Source of the DNA: Rhodanobacter thiooxydans
GTDB lineage: Bacteria > Pseudomonadota > Gammaproteobacteria > Xanthomonadales > Rhodanobacteraceae
Length of the DNA: 64,000 bases
Direction: 5' to 3'
Assembly (NCBI RefSeq): GCF_030291135.1
Contig: NZ_CP127409.1
Coordinates: 3,410,001-3,474,000, forward strand
Below, piece after piece: positions 62,945 through 64,000 of this stretch (positions are counted from its first letter, which is position 1; the number at the start of each line of letters is the position of its first letter). The notes beneath the pieces are model-generated. The model was not told the DNA's origin. It did not search any database and worked only from the letters and a program-made list of their open reading frames with translations. The translations under genes were made by a program, and so were the position numbers.

Positions 62945-64000
62945 ATGGCCAAGCCATACGATCTTGTGGTGATTGGGACCGGAACAGCGGCCATGGTGGC
63001 TGCGAAGCGGATTCGCGCAGCCGGTTGGCGCGTTGCGGTTATCGATTGCCGTCCCTTCGGTGGCACCTGCGCCTTGCGTGGTTGTGATCCCAAAAAGATG
63101 CTCATCGGCGGTGTGGAGGCCACCGACCACGTCCGTCGGATGCAGGGCAAGGGCGTGGCCGGAAACGTCACGATCGATTGGCCCGATTTGATGGCGTTCA
63201 AGCGCAGCTTCACCGATCCCGTGCCGGCGAACCATGAACAGCGGTATCGCGAAAAAGGGATCGATACCTATCATGGGCAAGCCCGGTTCACGGGCCCCAA
63301 CACCATCGCGGTCGGTGAGGATCGCCTCGATGCCAAACACGTAGTGATTGCCTCCGGTGCGGAGCCCGTCAAACTGCATATCCCGGGCGAAGAGCACCTG
63401 GTCACCAACGAGGACTTCCTGGCGCTGCCGGCGCTACCAAGACGCATCGTGCTCGTCGGTGGTGGCTACATCGCTGCCGAGTTCTCGCACATCGCGGCTC
63501 GCGCCGGTGCGCAGGTGACCATTCTTCAGCACGGCGCGCGCCTGTTGAATGGCTTTGACCCCGACCTCGTCGGCTGGCTCATGCCGGCGTTCGATATCCT
63601 CGGCGTGGATGTGCGTCTGGAAACCACGGTCACCGCGATCGAAAAAACAGCCGCCGGCTTCCGTGTGCGTTCAACTTCCCATGGTGAGACAACGACGATC
63701 GATGCCGATCTCGTCGTCCACGCCGCCGGGCGAGCGCCTGCACTGGAGTCGCTTGACCTCGAAGCGGCAGGGATCGCCAATGATCACGGCCGTCTGATTC
63801 TCAACGAATACCTGCAGAGCGTGTCCAATCCTGCCGTTTTCGCTGCGGGAGATGCCGCCCAGGTAGGGCCGCCGTTGACACCCGTATCGAGCCACGACGC
63901 CCACGTGGTGGCCGCCAATCTCCTCAAAGGCAATCATCGGCTACCTGATTATCGAGGTGTGCCGAGCGTCGTCTTCACCATCCCGCCCATGGCGACCGTG
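62945..64000 (+). CDS. Second flavoprotein disulfide reductase (MerA/GorA-like), incomplete at right edge
   Basis: 352 codons are open to the end of the window. ACTGGAGAGGCGCC gives a good ribosome site for the ATG at 62945. FAD-binding LVVIGTGTAAMVAAKRIRAA, the redox pair in GGTCALRGCDPKKMLIG, NAD(P)-binding IVLVGGGYIAAEFSHIAARA and VSNPAVFAAGDAAQVGPPLT are visible. There is no N-terminal HMA domain. The C-terminal cysteine pair that would prove mercuric reductase activity lies outside the window. It is 123 bases behind merA on the same strand and may belong to the operon. Known neighbours of this kind include MerA-like proteins and glutathione- or mycothione-type reductases; I cannot decide. 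Confidence 0.85.
   Translation, partial: MAKPYDLVVIGTGTAAMVAAKRIRAAGWRVAVIDCRPFGGTCALRGCDPKKMLIGGVEATDHVRRMQGKGVAGNVTIDWPDLMAFKRSFTDPVPANHEQRYREKGIDTYHGQARFTGPNTIAVGEDRLDAKHVVIASGAEPVKLHIPGEEHLVTNEDFLALPALPRRIVLVGGGYIAAEFSHIAARAGAQVTILQHGARLLNGFDPDLVGWLMPAFDILGVDVRLETTVTAIEKTAAGFRVRSTSHGETTTIDADLVVHAAGRAPALESLDLEAAGIANDHGRLILNEYLQSVSNPAVFAAGDAAQVGPPLTPVSSHDAHVVAANLLKGNHRLPDYRGVPSVVFTIPPMATV

Overview
The window looks like chromosome from a high-GC gammaproteobacterium of the Xanthomonadales, probably a Rhodanobacter/Dyella-like member of the Rhodanobacteraceae. This is an inference from the very high GC, the DUF3379 anti-sigma type, the ECF/TolB-TPR membrane regulators and the style of the conserved housekeeping proteins. 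No rRNA or tRNA gene, CRISPR array or IS transposase was recognised.

Bases 1-38038 are backbone. They hold the 3' end of a transketolase gene, a Bax-inhibitor-1 protein, hemC, a DUF481 barrel protein, a WYL regulator with a patatin, and DUF488 and GT2 proteins. A four-gene bufferin operon follows (bufA DUF2282, bufB DUF692/MNIO, bufC DUF2063, a DoxX protein), which should make a post-translationally modified copper-binding peptide. Next is a decaying cluster of TolB/TPR paralogues (10011-15151) with at least two deletion junctions, then an ECF sigma/anti-sigma pair and parB-parA. From about 18.6 to 31.5 kb lies a carbohydrate locus: MalK-type ATPase, GH1 beta-glucosidase, LacI regulator, TonB-dependent receptor, a glycoamylase-like (GH144-type) hydrolase, and an ABC binding protein with two permeases. 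It probably takes up and degrades a glucan, plausibly beta-1,2-glucan. LacI-type operator palindromes lie upstream of the GH1 gene, upstream of lacI and, unusually, inside the TonB receptor gene. rsmG sits inside this locus, separated from parAB. Pirin, UPF0149, exonuclease III, a cold-shock protein, oligopeptidase A and a gamma-carbonic-anhydrase-like protein complete the backbone.

At about 38040 a YkgJ-type gene is cut, leaving only its 3' part. Exactly at the break is a core-site-like sequence: two perfect 8-bp inverted arms around an 8-bp spacer. To the right, lower-GC DNA begins with four overlapping genes, three of them tyrosine-recombinase-like and one a small coiled-coil protein. I read 38040 as the left end of a genomic island that runs beyond base 64000.

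The island cargo, left to right, is: an XRE repressor divergent from a HEPN (Ymh/TIGR02391) protein, a possible defence module; an FTR1/cytochrome c permease, half-size CDF protein and PAP2 phosphatase, resembling a lead-resistance set; a leftward metal-efflux operon (czcI-like, czcC, czcB, czcA, a P-II-like protein, a half CDF and czcD); an ArsC-like protein lacking its catalytic cysteine; an integrase remnant; and a mercury operon (merR, a classical 19-bp-spacer mer promoter, a frameshifted first gene, merT, merP, merC, a 36-residue membrane protein, merA) followed by a second, incomplete flavoprotein reductase. The picture is an environmental bacterium from a metal-contaminated habitat with a composite heavy-metal resistance island.
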